Origin: Coprobacter tertius
GTDB lineage: Bacteria > Bacteroidota > Bacteroidia > Bacteroidales > Coprobacteraceae
Assembly (NCBI RefSeq): GCF_024330105.1
Contig: NZ_JANDHW010000001.1
Location: 310,001-374,000 of the forward strand
Direction of reading: 5' to 3'
DNA length: 64,000 nucleotides
Positions 34,202 to 43,219 of the stretch are shown here, in pieces (position 1 is the stretch's first letter; every line of letters starts with the position of its first letter). The notes beneath the pieces are model-generated. The model saw nothing but the letters and a program-made list of their open reading frames with translations, was not told the origin of the DNA and did not search any database. Both the position numbers and the translations under genes were made by a program.

Positions 34202-37200
34202 ATGAAAAAAAGTGCGATGAATTTATGGCATAAGAAAATGGCCATATTGTCTTTGATTTGTTTCTGTTGGGCGAATGTTTGTGCACAGACAGAAATTTCG
34301 GATGCTGCAGGCTTAGCAGATATTTCAAAAAATTTATCCGGAGATTATAAACTTACTGCCGATATTGCCTTAACTGAGGCATGGGTGCCTATCGATGGTT
34401 TTACAGGTACCCTCGATGGGAACGGGCACATTATCAGTGGGCTTGTGTATAATAATTCTGAAACAGAAAAAGCCGCTTTGTTTGCAACAACAACGAATGC
34501 TACCATAAAAAGGTTAGGTATCGAAAATGCCAATATTATAGCCAAAAAGGATATTGGTGCCTTAGTGGGTATAATGACAGGAGGCCTGATAGAAGAATGT
34601 TATGTAGCTGATAGCTATTTTCAGGGTAATGATCACGTTTCCTCATTAGTGGGTCAGGCTGTCGGAGGTGCAAAAGTGCAGAATTGTTATTCTTCAGCTT
34701 ATGTATATTGTACAAGCAATAATACCGGCGGTATTATTGCCAGCGGTAAGGATTGTACACTTTCGAAATCTTATTTCTCCGGAATGATAAGAACGGCAGG
34801 AGGTTCTCAAGCTGCGGGACTACTCGGTTTTGTAGAAAGAAACTATAAACCTGCAATCGATAATTGTGTGAATCTTTCTCTCCTTGTTGCATCAGGTGGA
34901 GGAGCTATGCGTATAATCCCAAATCCGGACCGGCCTGCTACAATTTCTAATAACTATTCATTGAGTACTACTTTGGTAGGAAAATACGACTTGAATAGTT
35001 TATCTGAAGTAACAAGCGGCACAACATATTATGGAAAGGATAACAGGCATGGAGCTAATTTGCCGGATGATGCAGATGCTAAATCCCAGACTTTTTATAG
35101 TACGACATTGGGTTGGGATTTTGTAAATGTATGGAAAATGTTGGGTGATGGTTATCCTGTGTTTCAATGGCAGAAGATACCGGTAAATACTTATGTAATA
35201 AATGCGAACTCTCCTGATAATTTAAACTTGTTGGATGTTACCGGTAGAGCTTTAAGACCGGGTATGGAGCTTGATTTATCTAAATTTATATCCGGACATG
35301 ACATCGAAATGAATATAAGTTCGGATAGTCCTAAAATTGAGATCGTATCGAATAAGGTGAAAATAAGTGCTGGCACAGAAATTACCGAAGAAGAAAATGT
35401 CGCTATAAATGTTGCTGCGGTGAGTCCCGATTTTACAGTAAAGGGTACCATAACAATCAAACTATCTCCGGGCATTCCGTTCCCTAATTTCCCTCTTTAC
35501 CCGGATGGAAATATCAGTGAGGTATATAATTCAGGCCCCGGTATGGCTATCGATAAAGAAACGACTACCGACGAAGATTCAAAAATGGTAGTTATTAGTG
35601 CTACTTCTTTAGAAACATTTAATGATTATATCACGGTTCTTTTAGATAATGGTTTTACTCAAATAACAACGAACACAATAGAAAACAATATATTTTATTT
35701 GTTGAAAAACGAAGACCGATTCTATTATGTCTATTTTACGGGATCAAAAAATGAAGTTAGAATAATACAAGATAATTCGACGCGCACTTTATTGGCTGAT
35801 CTTGATGTTGCCGCTCAGGGAACAGGGAGGACAGAGTTCTATTCATATAGTCTTGATTATACCCATGGAGAAGGACAAACTTCTAAATCCGACTATTGGA
35901 AGATCGATTGTGGAGCACTGATAATTATTAAATTGAAAGATAACAGTTTGTTTATTATCGATTCGGGACATGAACGTCAAAGCAGTATTGCGGCGCAAGA
36001 AGCTTTATTGAAATTTATGTATGAGATTACAGGGCAGGAACCCGGAACAATGTTGAACATACGAGGTTGGTTCTTCTCCCATGCACATGGCGATCATGTA
36101 TATTTGGTTTATCCTTTTGTAACAAGATATCATGAGGTATTGAAAGTCGAGAGTGTCTTGTTCAATTTCCCTTCTTATCAAACGATGAGATCGGGTTATG
36201 ATTCAAGTACTTTCCTTATGAAAGAAACTTTTAATAAATATTATCCTGATTGCAAATACGCCAAATTGCACACCGGAGAGGTTTTCTCGCTTCAAGGACT
36301 TAAATTCGAAGTTTTGTTTACTCATGAAGATGCTGTTAATACCATGGGAAAGACGACGATCGGAGACTTCAACAGTACTTCAACTTTACTAAAAGTTACG
36401 ATAGATGGTAAAACATTTATGCTTCTTGGAGATAATACCTCTGAGGCCGCTTCGAATGTGTTGAAAATGTATACATCGGCGGTATTGAAGAGTGATTGCG
36501 TACAAACGGGACACCATATGTATAATGATTTGACTAATTTATATAAAGTAATTGCTGCTCCGTTGGCCTTCATTAGTAATTCGGAAGCAAATATGAAAGG
36601 AAATGAGGCTAAATTGGCCGGGGTTACCAATGCGGCCGATAATGTGAAAGTGTTGTATTCCGACCCATTTACTTCGAAAATAACGGTGGAGAATGGTGAA
36701 TTTGTAACGGAAAATATTCCGAGCTATCGTACTTATTTCAAAACCGTTGAACTTCCCGACTTAGATAAAGGTACAACAGTAGGAGGAAATAAAGCGGATA
36801 TAGACATGGTATTGACTCAAATCTCGTTATTGGATCAGGTAATAGACAAATCTATTACCGGTACAGATGGAAAGAGTACTAATGAACCATGTTCTCGTAT
36901 TTTAGATGGTTCTACGACAACTAAATATTGTACGGGAAATATTCCTGCAACCGTTGCGTGGACTATGAAGCAACCGGTACTTTTGAAATGGTATGTCATT
37001 TATACAGCCAATGATAATGCTACCTATAAAGGTAGGAATCCTAAAAATTGGGTATTGTGTGGATCAAATGATGGAGAATCTTGGGAAACGATTGACTATG
37101 TGGAAAATGGCGGATTAAAGGACGAAAATTTCGTTGGAACTGCATTTGCGGTTTCCAATCCGAAACCATATCAATATTATGCATTCAAAACGTTTGAAAC

Positions 37201-37516
37201 AGGAGGTGCGACAACTCTTCAATATTCTGAAATAGGATTGTATGGAGAAGACGACATTCAGGGTATTTCTTTACCTGTGTCAGAGAATGAGTTACCGGTT
37301 GTTATAAAAATTGAAGGAAATAATCAGATTTCGATCAATTATGAGGGAGAGATCGATCAGAGTACGCGATTGTCGGTTTATAATGTAACCGGTCAAAAGG
37401 TAGTAGATCAATTCATCTCAACATCAAAAACTTTTGTTTCGCTACCTACTGGTGCAAATATATTGAAGGTATTCAATTCGAAAGGCTGTATGACGAAGAA
37501 GATAGTATTGAATTAG
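34202..37516 (+). CDS. Secreted GLUG / metallo-beta-lactamase-fold / F5/8C multidomain protein
   Basis: The 1104-residue protein starts with a signal peptide (MKKSAMNLWHKK... ending ANVCA). Residues about 40-240 carry GLUG-type repeats closely resembling those of the GH92 protein in this window (GFTGTLDGNGHIISGL in both). Residues about 540-830 are a metallo-beta-lactamase fold with HAHGDH (His627, His629, Asp631, His632), a further metal-ligand candidate in LLGDN, and TGHHM. A discoidin-like F5/8C domain follows (about 885-1015), then a C-terminal tail like type IX sorting domains (LSVYNVTGQKVVDQF... KKIVLN). It is a monocistronic gene between a consensus promoter and a terminator. The metal fold suggests a hydrolase; its substrate is unknown. 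A surface-attached, carbohydrate-binding enzyme is plausible. Confidence 0.82.
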   Translation: MKKSAMNLWHKKMAILSLICFCWANVCAQTEISDAAGLADISKNLSGDYKLTADIALTEAWVPIDGFTGTLDGNGHIISGLVYNNSETEKAALFATTTNATIKRLGIENANIIAKKDIGALVGIMTGGLIEECYVADSYFQGNDHVSSLVGQAVGGAKVQNCYSSAYVYCTSNNTGGIIASGKDCTLSKSYFSGMIRTAGGSQAAGLLGFVERNYKPAIDNCVNLSLLVASGGGAMRIIPNPDRPATISNNYSLSTTLVGKYDLNSLSEVTSGTTYYGKDNRHGANLPDDADAKSQTFYSTTLGWDFVNVWKMLGDGYPVFQWQKIPVNTYVINANSPDNLNLLDVTGRALRPGMELDLSKFISGHDIEMNISSDSPKIEIVSNKVKISAGTEITEEENVAINVAAVSPDFTVKGTITIKLSPGIPFPNFPLYPDGNISEVYNSGPGMAIDKETTTDEDSKMVVISATSLETFNDYITVLLDNGFTQITTNTIENNIFYLLKNEDRFYYVYFTGSKNEVRIIQDNSTRTLLADLDVAAQGTGRTEFYSYSLDYTHGEGQTSKSDYWKIDCGALIIIKLKDNSLFIIDSGHERQSSIAAQEALLKFMYEITGQEPGTMLNIRGWFFSHAHGDHVYLVYPFVTRYHEVLKVESVLFNFPSYQTMRSGYDSSTFLMKETFNKYYPDCKYAKLHTGEVFSLQGLKFEVLFTHEDAVNTMGKTTIGDFNSTSTLLKVTIDGKTFMLLGDNTSEAASNVLKMYTSAVLKSDCVQTGHHMYNDLTNLYKVIAAPLAFISNSEANMKGNEAKLAGVTNAADNVKVLYSDPFTSKITVENGEFVTENIPSYRTYFKTVELPDLDKGTTVGGNKADIDMVLTQISLLDQVIDKSITGTDGKSTNEPCSRILDGSTTTKYCTGNIPATVAWTMKQPVLLKWYVIYTANDNATYKGRNPKNWVLCGSNDGESWETIDYVENGGLKDENFVGTAFAVSNPKPYQYYAFKTFETGGATTLQYSEIGLYGEDDIQGISLPVSENELPVVIKIEGNNQISINYEGEIDQSTRLSVYNVTGQKVVDQFISTSKTFVSLPTGANILKVFNSKGCMTKKIVLN

Positions 37517-37574
37517 ACTTCGGTTTTAACACAATGAACGTTACTGTTTAATAGGTATATATTAATAATTTATG

Positions 37575-37615
37575 AGATAGTTGCCGGAACTGCAGCCGGC
37601 AACTATCTTTATTTT
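37575..37615 (+). terminator. Terminator of the GLUG/metallo-hydrolase gene
   Basis: A 13-bp perfect stem (AGATAGTTGCCGG and complement) with an 8-nt loop is followed by TTTATTTT. Confidence 0.8.
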
Positions 37616-37822
37616 GAAGCTGTATTTTTGGTTGGAGAAAACAGAGAGGGACAGGACCGGAGAAAAAGACGGTATAAACTTCAGAGGCGTTTTGGCCTTA
37701 TCTGGAGATTCTATAATTACGTTGGTGGATTATATTGTGTATGAAAAAATATTTTTAAGAATATTGGCGATTATATAGAAAGGGGGAGGATAAGGTTGTG
37801 AATGTAGTATGAATTAGAAAAT

Positions 37823-37858
37823 AAAAAAAGGCTTACAGTTAACTGTAAGCCTTTTTTT
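37823..37858. terminator. Terminator downstream of the tRNA gene
   Basis: A 36-bp perfect palindrome with GGCTTACAG arms, an A run on one side and a T run on the other, 10 bp past the 3' end of the minus-strand tRNA. Confidence 0.75.
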
Positions 37859-37868
37859 TATTTTAAAG

Positions 37869-37942
37869 TGGTCCCACTTGGGCTTGAACCAAGGACCCCC
37901 TGATTATGAGTCAGATGCTCTAACCAACTGAGCTATAGGACC
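37869..37942 (-). tRNA. tRNA with CAT anticodon (elongator Met, or Ile2)
   Basis: A 74-nt cloverleaf without encoded CCA. The acceptor GGTCCTA pairs with TGGGACC, the D-arm is AGCTCAGTTGGTTAGAGC, the anticodon loop CTCATAA gives CAT, and the T-arm loop is TTCAAGC. The first base pair is G-C, so it is not the initiator. CAT in this setting can be elongator methionine or the lysidine-modified isoleucine tRNA; the C-G pairs at positions 4 and 5 are compatible with Ile2. I cannot decide between them by eye. Confidence 0.9.
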
Positions 37943-38155
37943 GGCTTGAGAATTCTCAAAAGCGATGCAATATTACTGCTTTTTTCCGAATTGACAAAAT
38001 AAAATTCTATATTTTATACATAAACTCATAGGAGATTTTTTTAAGCAATTGTGATTCAGGCAAAATCTACTTTAGTGTATAGCCGGTTTCTGATAAGGAC
38101 AATTACCAAATACGAGAGTTGGGGGTAACCTATGGGTAAAGTAATTATTTTGTAT

Positions 38156-38163
38156 TATCTTTG
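38156..38163 (+). promoter_or_regulatory. -7 box of ribF
   Basis: TATCTTTG matches TAnnTTTG fully and gives a leader of about 17 nt to the ATG at 38187. Confidence 0.45.
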
Positions 38164-38186
38164 TTAGCCCAATTCTGTAATGAAAA

Positions 38187-39113
38187 ATGATAATCATCGA
38201 CCATCCGGATATGATCCCGGCTAAATCTCTTGTTGCCGGGATCGGTTTTTTTGACGGAGTACATCTCGGTCATCGTTATCTTATCGATAATATACGTAAA
38301 ACAGCTCGGGAAAAAGGGCTGTCTTCGGCTGTTATTACATTTCGCCGCCATCCCCGTGAAGTTTTGGATAAGAGCTATTCTCTACAGCTAGTTTCTACTT
38401 TTGAAGAAAGGATACGGCATTTGTCTGCTACGGGTGTAGATTATTGTATTGTGCTCGATTTCACTTTGGAAATTTCTCGTTTTTCTGCTCGTAATTTTCT
38501 TGAGCTATTGGTGAAACACTATGGTGTTGCCATTTTGTATGTCGGGTATGATCATCGTTTCGGACATAACCGTAGCGAAGATTTTTACGATTATGTGCGC
38601 TATGGAAAAGAGCTGGATATAGAAATATTAAGGGCTGATGTTTATTCACCTGACGGAATGCATGTAAGCTCTTCCGAAATACGACGTTTGTTGGCATTGG
38701 GAAGGGTCGATGAAGTCGGACGTTTACTTACCTATCATTATACTTTACGAGGCCGTGTCGTAGAAGGCCATCGATTAGGTAGAAAAATAGGGTTTCCTAC
38801 GGCTAATTTACAAATAGAGGATTCTTGCAAAGTAATTCCGGCCAATGGCGTATATGCTGTATGGGTAGTTACGGACGAAAACAGGCGTTATATGGGTATG
38901 TTAAATATTGGAACTCGGCCGACTGTAGATAATAGCAATCAACGGAGTATAGAAGTAAATTTGTTCGATTTCTCGGGAAATCTGTATGGGAGTGGACTCG
39001 AAATAGAATTTGTTTCGTTCATCCGGCCAGAAAGACGTATGAGAGGTATTGATGAATTAAAAGATCAATTACAAAAAGATAAGGAGTACACCCGTGGTAT
39101 ACTCCTTAACTGA
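38187..39113 (+). CDS. ribF: Bifunctional riboflavin kinase / FAD synthetase
   Basis: The 308-residue cytoplasmic enzyme phosphorylates riboflavin to FMN and adenylates FMN to FAD. The N-terminal FAD synthetase domain has GFFDGVHLGHRYLID, the nucleotidyltransferase HxGH-type motif (about residues 19-33), and SSSEIRRLLALG. The C-terminal flavokinase domain has GRVVEGHRLGRKIGFPTANL and GMLNIGTRPT. Length is normal for RibF. It is a single gene between a tRNA and a convergent Lrp regulator gene. An overlapping ATG at 38180 is in another frame, so the start at 38187 is used. Confidence 0.95.
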   Translation: MIIIDHPDMIPAKSLVAGIGFFDGVHLGHRYLIDNIRKTAREKGLSSAVITFRRHPREVLDKSYSLQLVSTFEERIRHLSATGVDYCIVLDFTLEISRFSARNFLELLVKHYGVAILYVGYDHRFGHNRSEDFYDYVRYGKELDIEILRADVYSPDGMHVSSSEIRRLLALGRVDEVGRLLTYHYTLRGRVVEGHRLGRKIGFPTANLQIEDSCKVIPANGVYAVWVVTDENRRYMGMLNIGTRPTVDNSNQRSIEVNLFDFSGNLYGSGLEIEFVSFIRPERRMRGIDELKDQLQKDKEYTRGILLN

Positions 39114-39127
39114 ATAGAATATATTTT

Positions 39128-39604
39128 CTATTTTAATTTATCTTCTTTTTTCTTGATAGGGATCTCGCGGTTCATGCTTTGTTCGAGAGAGATTAGAGTT
39201 TCGGTCGCTACTACGCCGTGAATTTCTTGTATTTTATTGTTTAATAGCTCCATCAGGTGTTCGTTATCACGGGCATAAAGTTTACATAACATAGTGTAGG
39301 GACCGGTTGTAAAATGACATTCCACTACTTCGGGTATTTTTTCGAGTTCGGGTACGACATCTTTGTACATCGAACCTTTTTCCAGTTTTACGCCGATGTA
39401 AGTGCAGGTGCGGTATCCCAAAGATTTAGGGTTAACATGATAGCCTGAGCCGACAATTACGTTCATATCGATCATGCGTTGTATACGTTGATGTATCGCT
39501 GCCCGAGAAACACCGCATTGTACAGCAACGTCTTTAGACGGAATGCGGGCATTACGCATAATTATTTCTAATATTTGTCTGTCGAGATTATCTATTTTTT
39601 CCAT
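39128..39604 (-). CDS. Lrp/AsnC-family transcriptional regulator
   Basis: The 158-residue protein has an N-terminal winged helix-turn-helix (LDRQILEIIMRNARIPSKDV then CGVSRAAIHQRIQRM) and a C-terminal RAM/ligand-binding ferredoxin-like domain (TYIGVKLEKG, VVECHFTTGPYTMLCKLYA). Such proteins form octamers, bind amino acids and act as global or local regulators of amino-acid metabolism. The gene is single; a minus-strand TAnnTTTG box (TATTTTTG at 39638-39645) precedes it. No neighbouring amino-acid gene points to its target, so a wider regulatory role is possible. Confidence 0.93.
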   Translation of the reverse strand: MEKIDNLDRQILEIIMRNARIPSKDVAVQCGVSRAAIHQRIQRMIDMNVIVGSGYHVNPKSLGYRTCTYIGVKLEKGSMYKDVVPELEKIPEVVECHFTTGPYTMLCKLYARDNEHLMELLNNKIQEIHGVVATETLISLEQSMNREIPIKKKEDKLK

Positions 39605-39637
39605 AATTGTATATCGTGTTGTTAGTCATTTTGCCAA

Positions 39638-39645
39638 CAAAAATA
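39638..39645 (-). promoter_or_regulatory. -7 box of the Lrp-type gene
   Basis: TATTTTTG on the minus strand matches TAnnTTTG, 33 bp before the ATG at 39604. Confidence 0.45.
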
Positions 39646-39757
39646 AGAATATTTTTTGAAGAATGCACTTTTATAGAGTGTAATTCGACAAAAAGACACG
39701 AAAAGTCGGTTAAAAGCTCAAAAAACAGCAGTTGGAAATACTGTATATTTATACTTT

Positions 39758-40657
39758 TTATTCTTTATCTTCTCGATTGGGACAGATAACGTCGATAATT
39801 TCTATTTCAAATTTCAAAGCCGAATTAGGTCCGATATCACTTCCTGCACCTCTTTCTCCATAAGCCAGTTCGGAAGGAACATATAATATATATTTTCCCC
39901 CTTTGCTCATGAGCTGTAGGCCTTCGCTCCAGCCTTTGATTACATCCGTAACCCCAAAAATTGCGGGTTCGTTCCGGCTATATGAACTATCGAATTGTTT
40001 CCCACCGGCTAATGACCCGATATAGTTTACTTTTACTTTGCAGTCGGGGGTAATTTTTACACCGTCACCTTCACGTAAAACTTTATATAATAATCCCGAT
40101 GCGGTTTTATATATGCCGGGCTCTTGCTCTTTTTTAGCCAGAAATCGTTTGCCAGCTTCGAGGTTTTCCTTGGCCTCTTTCATTTTTCGAGCTTCTGCTT
40201 TTTGGTTCATCCGCTTTCGTTGTTCTTGGCCGAATTGGTCTATTTTTGTTTCGGCGTCATTTTTCGAAATTAGTGTTTCTTTTCCGAGCAAAGCAGCATA
40301 TAGAGCGGGTAAAAACATATTTTTGTTTACAACGATACTATCTTTGTCCATTTTTTCGAACTGTTGCTTCATGGCAAAACCCATTTGCAGTCCCAATTCG
40401 TAAGAAAAACGGGTAGAATCGGTATAAAAGGTTTTGTCGATTCCTTTTATAAGATCATTAACTTCTATTTTTTTATCTTGCCTTTTTAACATATTGGAGA
40501 TATCGTGCCCGTTAACAACGCCAAAAGTATAAGCCAGAGAGTCGGCTTCTGTTTTTAATTCTACTTTTTGTATTTTAGGTTGTTTGGCTTTTCTTTTTTT
40601 TGCCGTTGCGGGAAGAATTACCAGCAAACAGCAGATTATAGTAATTAGGTGTTTCAT
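39758..40657 (-). CDS. Periplasmic FKBP-type peptidyl-prolyl isomerase
   Basis: The 299-residue protein has a Sec signal peptide (MKHLITIICCLLVILPATA) without a lipobox, so it is likely periplasmic. An FKBP N-terminal dimerisation region (SLAYTFGVVNGHDISNML..., about 38-170) is followed by a C-terminal FKBP domain (about 205-295: CKVKVNYIGSLAGGKQFDSS, IKGWSEGLQLMSKGGK, PSELAYGERGAGSDIGPNSAL). It catalyses proline cis-trans isomerisation in exported proteins. It lies downstream of two related genes but is separated from them by a terminator hairpin, so it is probably transcribed separately. Confidence 0.93.
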   Translation of the reverse strand: MKHLITIICCLLVILPATAKKRKAKQPKIQKVELKTEADSLAYTFGVVNGHDISNMLKRQDKKIEVNDLIKGIDKTFYTDSTRFSYELGLQMGFAMKQQFEKMDKDSIVVNKNMFLPALYAALLGKETLISKNDAETKIDQFGQEQRKRMNQKAEARKMKEAKENLEAGKRFLAKKEQEPGIYKTASGLLYKVLREGDGVKITPDCKVKVNYIGSLAGGKQFDSSYSRNEPAIFGVTDVIKGWSEGLQLMSKGGKYILYVPSELAYGERGAGSDIGPNSALKFEIEIIDVICPNREDKE

Positions 40658-40706
40658 TGTTGTTATGTATTAATTAAGTAATTGGTTTTAAATCGGAAAT
40701 TAAGAA

Positions 40707-40740
40707 ACAGGCGGAGATTAAAAAAATAATCACCGCCTGT
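40707..40740 (-). terminator. Terminator of the FKBP gene pair
   Basis: ACAGGCGG and CCGCCTGT form an 8-bp stem, extended after one mismatch by five more pairs; the loop is T-rich on the minus strand and the tail is TTCTTAATT. Confidence 0.55.
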
Positions 40741-40781
40741 AACCGAGACTATATCGGTCTAAGTTTTTCTTTCTGTAAATA

Positions 40782-41645
40782 TTATTTAGAAGGTTCGACT
40801 TCGAGCAGGTCGATATCGAATACCAGTACCGAGTTCATTGGAATAGAACCTGCCTGGCGTACACCGTAGCCCAGTTCGGCAGGGATGTAAACAGTATAGC
40901 TCGAACCCGGGGTCATCATCATAAGAGCTTCTCTGAATCCGGGAACAACTTGAGCGACATTCATGCTGGTTTTTTTGTTTGCATCGAATTCTTTACCGTC
41001 GATCAAAGTACCTTTGTAATTTACTTTAACATTGCTGGTTGCGGTCGGTTTTTCACCTTTTCCTTCTTTATTTACTTTATAAAGTAACCCTGACGCAGTT
41101 TTTTTAACTCCTTTTTCTTTTGCTTTTTCGGCTAAAAATTTTTCGCCGTCGGCTTTATTCTTTTTAGCTTCGGGAGTATTAGCCAGTTTTTCCTGTTCGG
41201 CTTTCATTTGTTTTTCTTGGAAAGCTTTCATAAAAGTTTGGTAAACTTCCTCTGCTTTTTGTCTCGATAAGAGAGTTGAATCACCTTTGAGAGAAGCAGA
41301 CAAAGCTTGCATGAAGATTTTTTTATTCATTACCAAATCGCGTTCTGACATGCTTTGGAATTGATTTTTCATGTTGATGCCGATTTGCATTCCCAATTCG
41401 TAAGACATTTTGGTCGTGTCTGAGTTTACTGCAGTAGAAATACCGTTGATCAATTGATCTACATCGATTTTTTTAGGATAACTTTTGATACCGGTAGCCA
41501 TATCCTGACCGTTAAGTACGCCATAAGCGTAACTTACACTGTCGATATCTGTTTTTAAGCTACTACCGCTTTTGCTGTCGCAAGAAGTGAGTCCAAAAAC
41601 TACTGCACCGGCAGTAAGTACTGAAAATAAGATTGATTTTTTCAT
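40782..41645 (-). CDS. FKBP-type peptidyl-prolyl isomerase lipoprotein
   Basis: The 287-residue protein has a lipoprotein signal peptide (MKKSILFSVLTAGAVVFGLTSC), so it is membrane-anchored. The FKBP N-terminal region (VSYAYGVLNGQDMATGIKSY...) is followed by a helical linker rich in Lys, Ala and Glu. The C-terminal FKBP domain (NVKVNYKGTLIDGKEFDAN, PAELGYGVRQAGSIPMNSVL) is of Mip/FkpA type. It has the same domain order as the 299-residue paralogue. It lies 23 bp after the cytosolic paralogue gene and probably shares its transcript. Role: folding of envelope proteins, by family. Confidence 0.94.
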   Translation of the reverse strand: MKKSILFSVLTAGAVVFGLTSCDSKSGSSLKTDIDSVSYAYGVLNGQDMATGIKSYPKKIDVDQLINGISTAVNSDTTKMSYELGMQIGINMKNQFQSMSERDLVMNKKIFMQALSASLKGDSTLLSRQKAEEVYQTFMKAFQEKQMKAEQEKLANTPEAKKNKADGEKFLAEKAKEKGVKKTASGLLYKVNKEGKGEKPTATSNVKVNYKGTLIDGKEFDANKKTSMNVAQVVPGFREALMMMTPGSSYTVYIPAELGYGVRQAGSIPMNSVLVFDIDLLEVEPSK

Positions 41646-41668
41646 TTTAATAAAATGTTGTATAAAGA

Positions 41669-42256
41669 TTATTTTACAATATCCAGTAATTCGACTTCGA
41701 ATACGAGGGCTGAGTTCGGAGCGATAGCGTCACCGGCACCTCTTTCTCCGTAAGCGAGTTCCGAAGGTATATATAATTTCCATTTAGAGCCTACAGGCAT
41801 CATTTGTAGAGCTTCTACCCAACCCGGTATAACTTGATTTACTCCGAAAACAGCTGGTTCGCCCCGCTGTACCGAACTGTCGAATACCTGGCCGTTGGTA
41901 AGTGTACCGTGGTAATGGCATTTTACTTTATCGGTAGCTTTCGGTTTTTCGCCATTTCCTTCTTTCATGATTTCATATTGCAACCCGCTGGGGAGTGTCA
42001 CAACGTTTTCACGTTTTTTATTTTCATCGAGAAATTTCTTCCCTTCGGCTGCATTTTTCTCAGTAATTTCTTTTTGCATCTGGGTAAAGAATTCGTTAAT
42101 TACCTGCTTGGCTTCGTCATAGGTCATTTCCGGTTTTTCGTTTTCATATACGGCTTTAACTCCTTTTGCAAAGTCTGAAACATCGATTTTGGAGATACCC
42201 GAACTTTTAAAGTTATTACCCATACTCAGGCCTAATGCATAGCTTAATTTGTCCAT
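41669..42256 (-). CDS. Cytosolic FKBP-type peptidyl-prolyl isomerase (FklB-like)
   Basis: The 195-residue protein starts MDKLSYALGLSMGNNFKSS with no signal peptide, so it is cytoplasmic. A short FKBP N-terminal helical domain is followed by an FKBP domain (KVKCHYHGTLTNGQVFDSS, IPGWVEALQMMPVGSK, PSELAYGERGAGDAIAPNSAL). It is the first gene of a two-gene unit with the lipoprotein paralogue. It is closest in layout to E. coli FklB. Confidence 0.93.
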   Translation of the reverse strand: MDKLSYALGLSMGNNFKSSGISKIDVSDFAKGVKAVYENEKPEMTYDEAKQVINEFFTQMQKEITEKNAAEGKKFLDENKKRENVVTLPSGLQYEIMKEGNGEKPKATDKVKCHYHGTLTNGQVFDSSVQRGEPAVFGVNQVIPGWVEALQMMPVGSKWKLYIPSELAYGERGAGDAIAPNSALVFEVELLDIVK

Positions 42257-42381
42257 AGTAGATTTTAATTTTATAAAAGGTAAATATAAAACTTTACCCG
42301 ATTGCGATCGTTTGATGCAACTATCGGGCGAAGATAGAGTTTTTATTGTATAGTTCTTTAATTTTCTATTAAAAAAAAACC

Positions 42382-42389
42382 TAAATTTG
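42382..42389 (+). promoter_or_regulatory. Possible -7 box for the sirtuin gene
   Basis: TAAATTTG matches TAnnTTTG but is about 120 bp from the start codon at 42508, so it implies a long leader. Confidence 0.35.
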
Positions 42390-42507
42390 TGCTAATCCCT
42401 CGTGGGAAAAATCTTTAAGACCAAACGTTTTTGAAGGGTATTTTGTTCTTTTCGCAAAAGATTTTAGAATTTGTTCTGTCGATATAATAACTTAAAATAT
42501 TTGAAAT

Positions 42508-43203
42508 ATGAAAAAACTTGTTGTGCTTACAGGGGCAGGTATGAGTGCCGAAAGCGGACTTTCTACTTTTAGGAGCAGTGACGGGTTATGGGAAAATCAT
42601 CGGGTAGAGGATGTTGCTACGCCTGAAGGGTGGGAGCGTGATCCTGAAGCTGTTCTCGATTTTTATAATATGTTGCGCCGTAAGCTGATAACGGCTAACC
42701 CTAATGAAGGTCATTGTGGTTTGGCTACCCTTGAGAGAGAGTATGAGGTGCGTATTATAACACAGAATGTAGATAATCTTCATGAACGGGCCGGCAGCGG
42801 CCATGTTTTACACTTGCATGGTGAATTGATGAAATCCCGTTCTTCAGGTGATGAAAATCTGATTTATGATATTCCGGTTAACAATCCCGATATTAAAATT
42901 GGGGATAAGTGTGCTAAAGGGTATCAACTGAGACCTCATATCGTTTGGTTCGGGGAGGCCGTTCCTATGATCGAAAAAGCGATCGACTGGGTTGCTGAAG
43001 CCGATATATTTGTTGTAATCGGAACTTCTTTGAATGTATATCCTGCTGCGGGTCTGTTGCATTATGTGCGTCGGGGGGTACCGGTGTATCTTATCGATCC
43101 GAACGAGGTGCATGCACCGGGAAATATTACACGGGTCATTCGTAAGGGGGCGACTGAAGGGGTTAAAGAGTTGACCGCATTGCTGAAACAATCTCATTCC
43201 TGA
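42508..43203 (+). CDS. cobB: NAD-dependent protein deacylase, Sir2 family, without zinc cysteines
   Basis: The 231-residue cytoplasmic enzyme removes acetyl or other acyl groups from lysine using NAD. The NAD-binding motifs GAGMSAESGLSTFR and TQNVDNLHERAGS and the catalytic histidine in LHLHGEL are present. PHIVWFGEAVP and GTSLNVYPAAGLL also match the family. The four zinc cysteines usually found after LHG are missing (the stretch reads ELMKSRSSGDENLIYD), so the zinc module is reduced; this is known from several bacterial sirtuins. It is a single gene ending at a shared bidirectional terminator. The preferred acyl group cannot be read. Confidence 0.93.
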   Translation: MKKLVVLTGAGMSAESGLSTFRSSDGLWENHRVEDVATPEGWERDPEAVLDFYNMLRRKLITANPNEGHCGLATLEREYEVRIITQNVDNLHERAGSGHVLHLHGELMKSRSSGDENLIYDIPVNNPDIKIGDKCAKGYQLRPHIVWFGEAVPMIEKAIDWVAEADIFVVIGTSLNVYPAAGLLHYVRRGVPVYLIDPNEVHAPGNITRVIRKGATEGVKELTALLKQSHS

Positions 43204-43219
43204 TTATGTATAATCAAGA

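Noticed and set aside
37581-37778. A 65-codon open frame after the GLUG/metallo-hydrolase gene
   Set aside because: It runs through the terminator hairpin of that gene, lacks family-like features and has no promoter.
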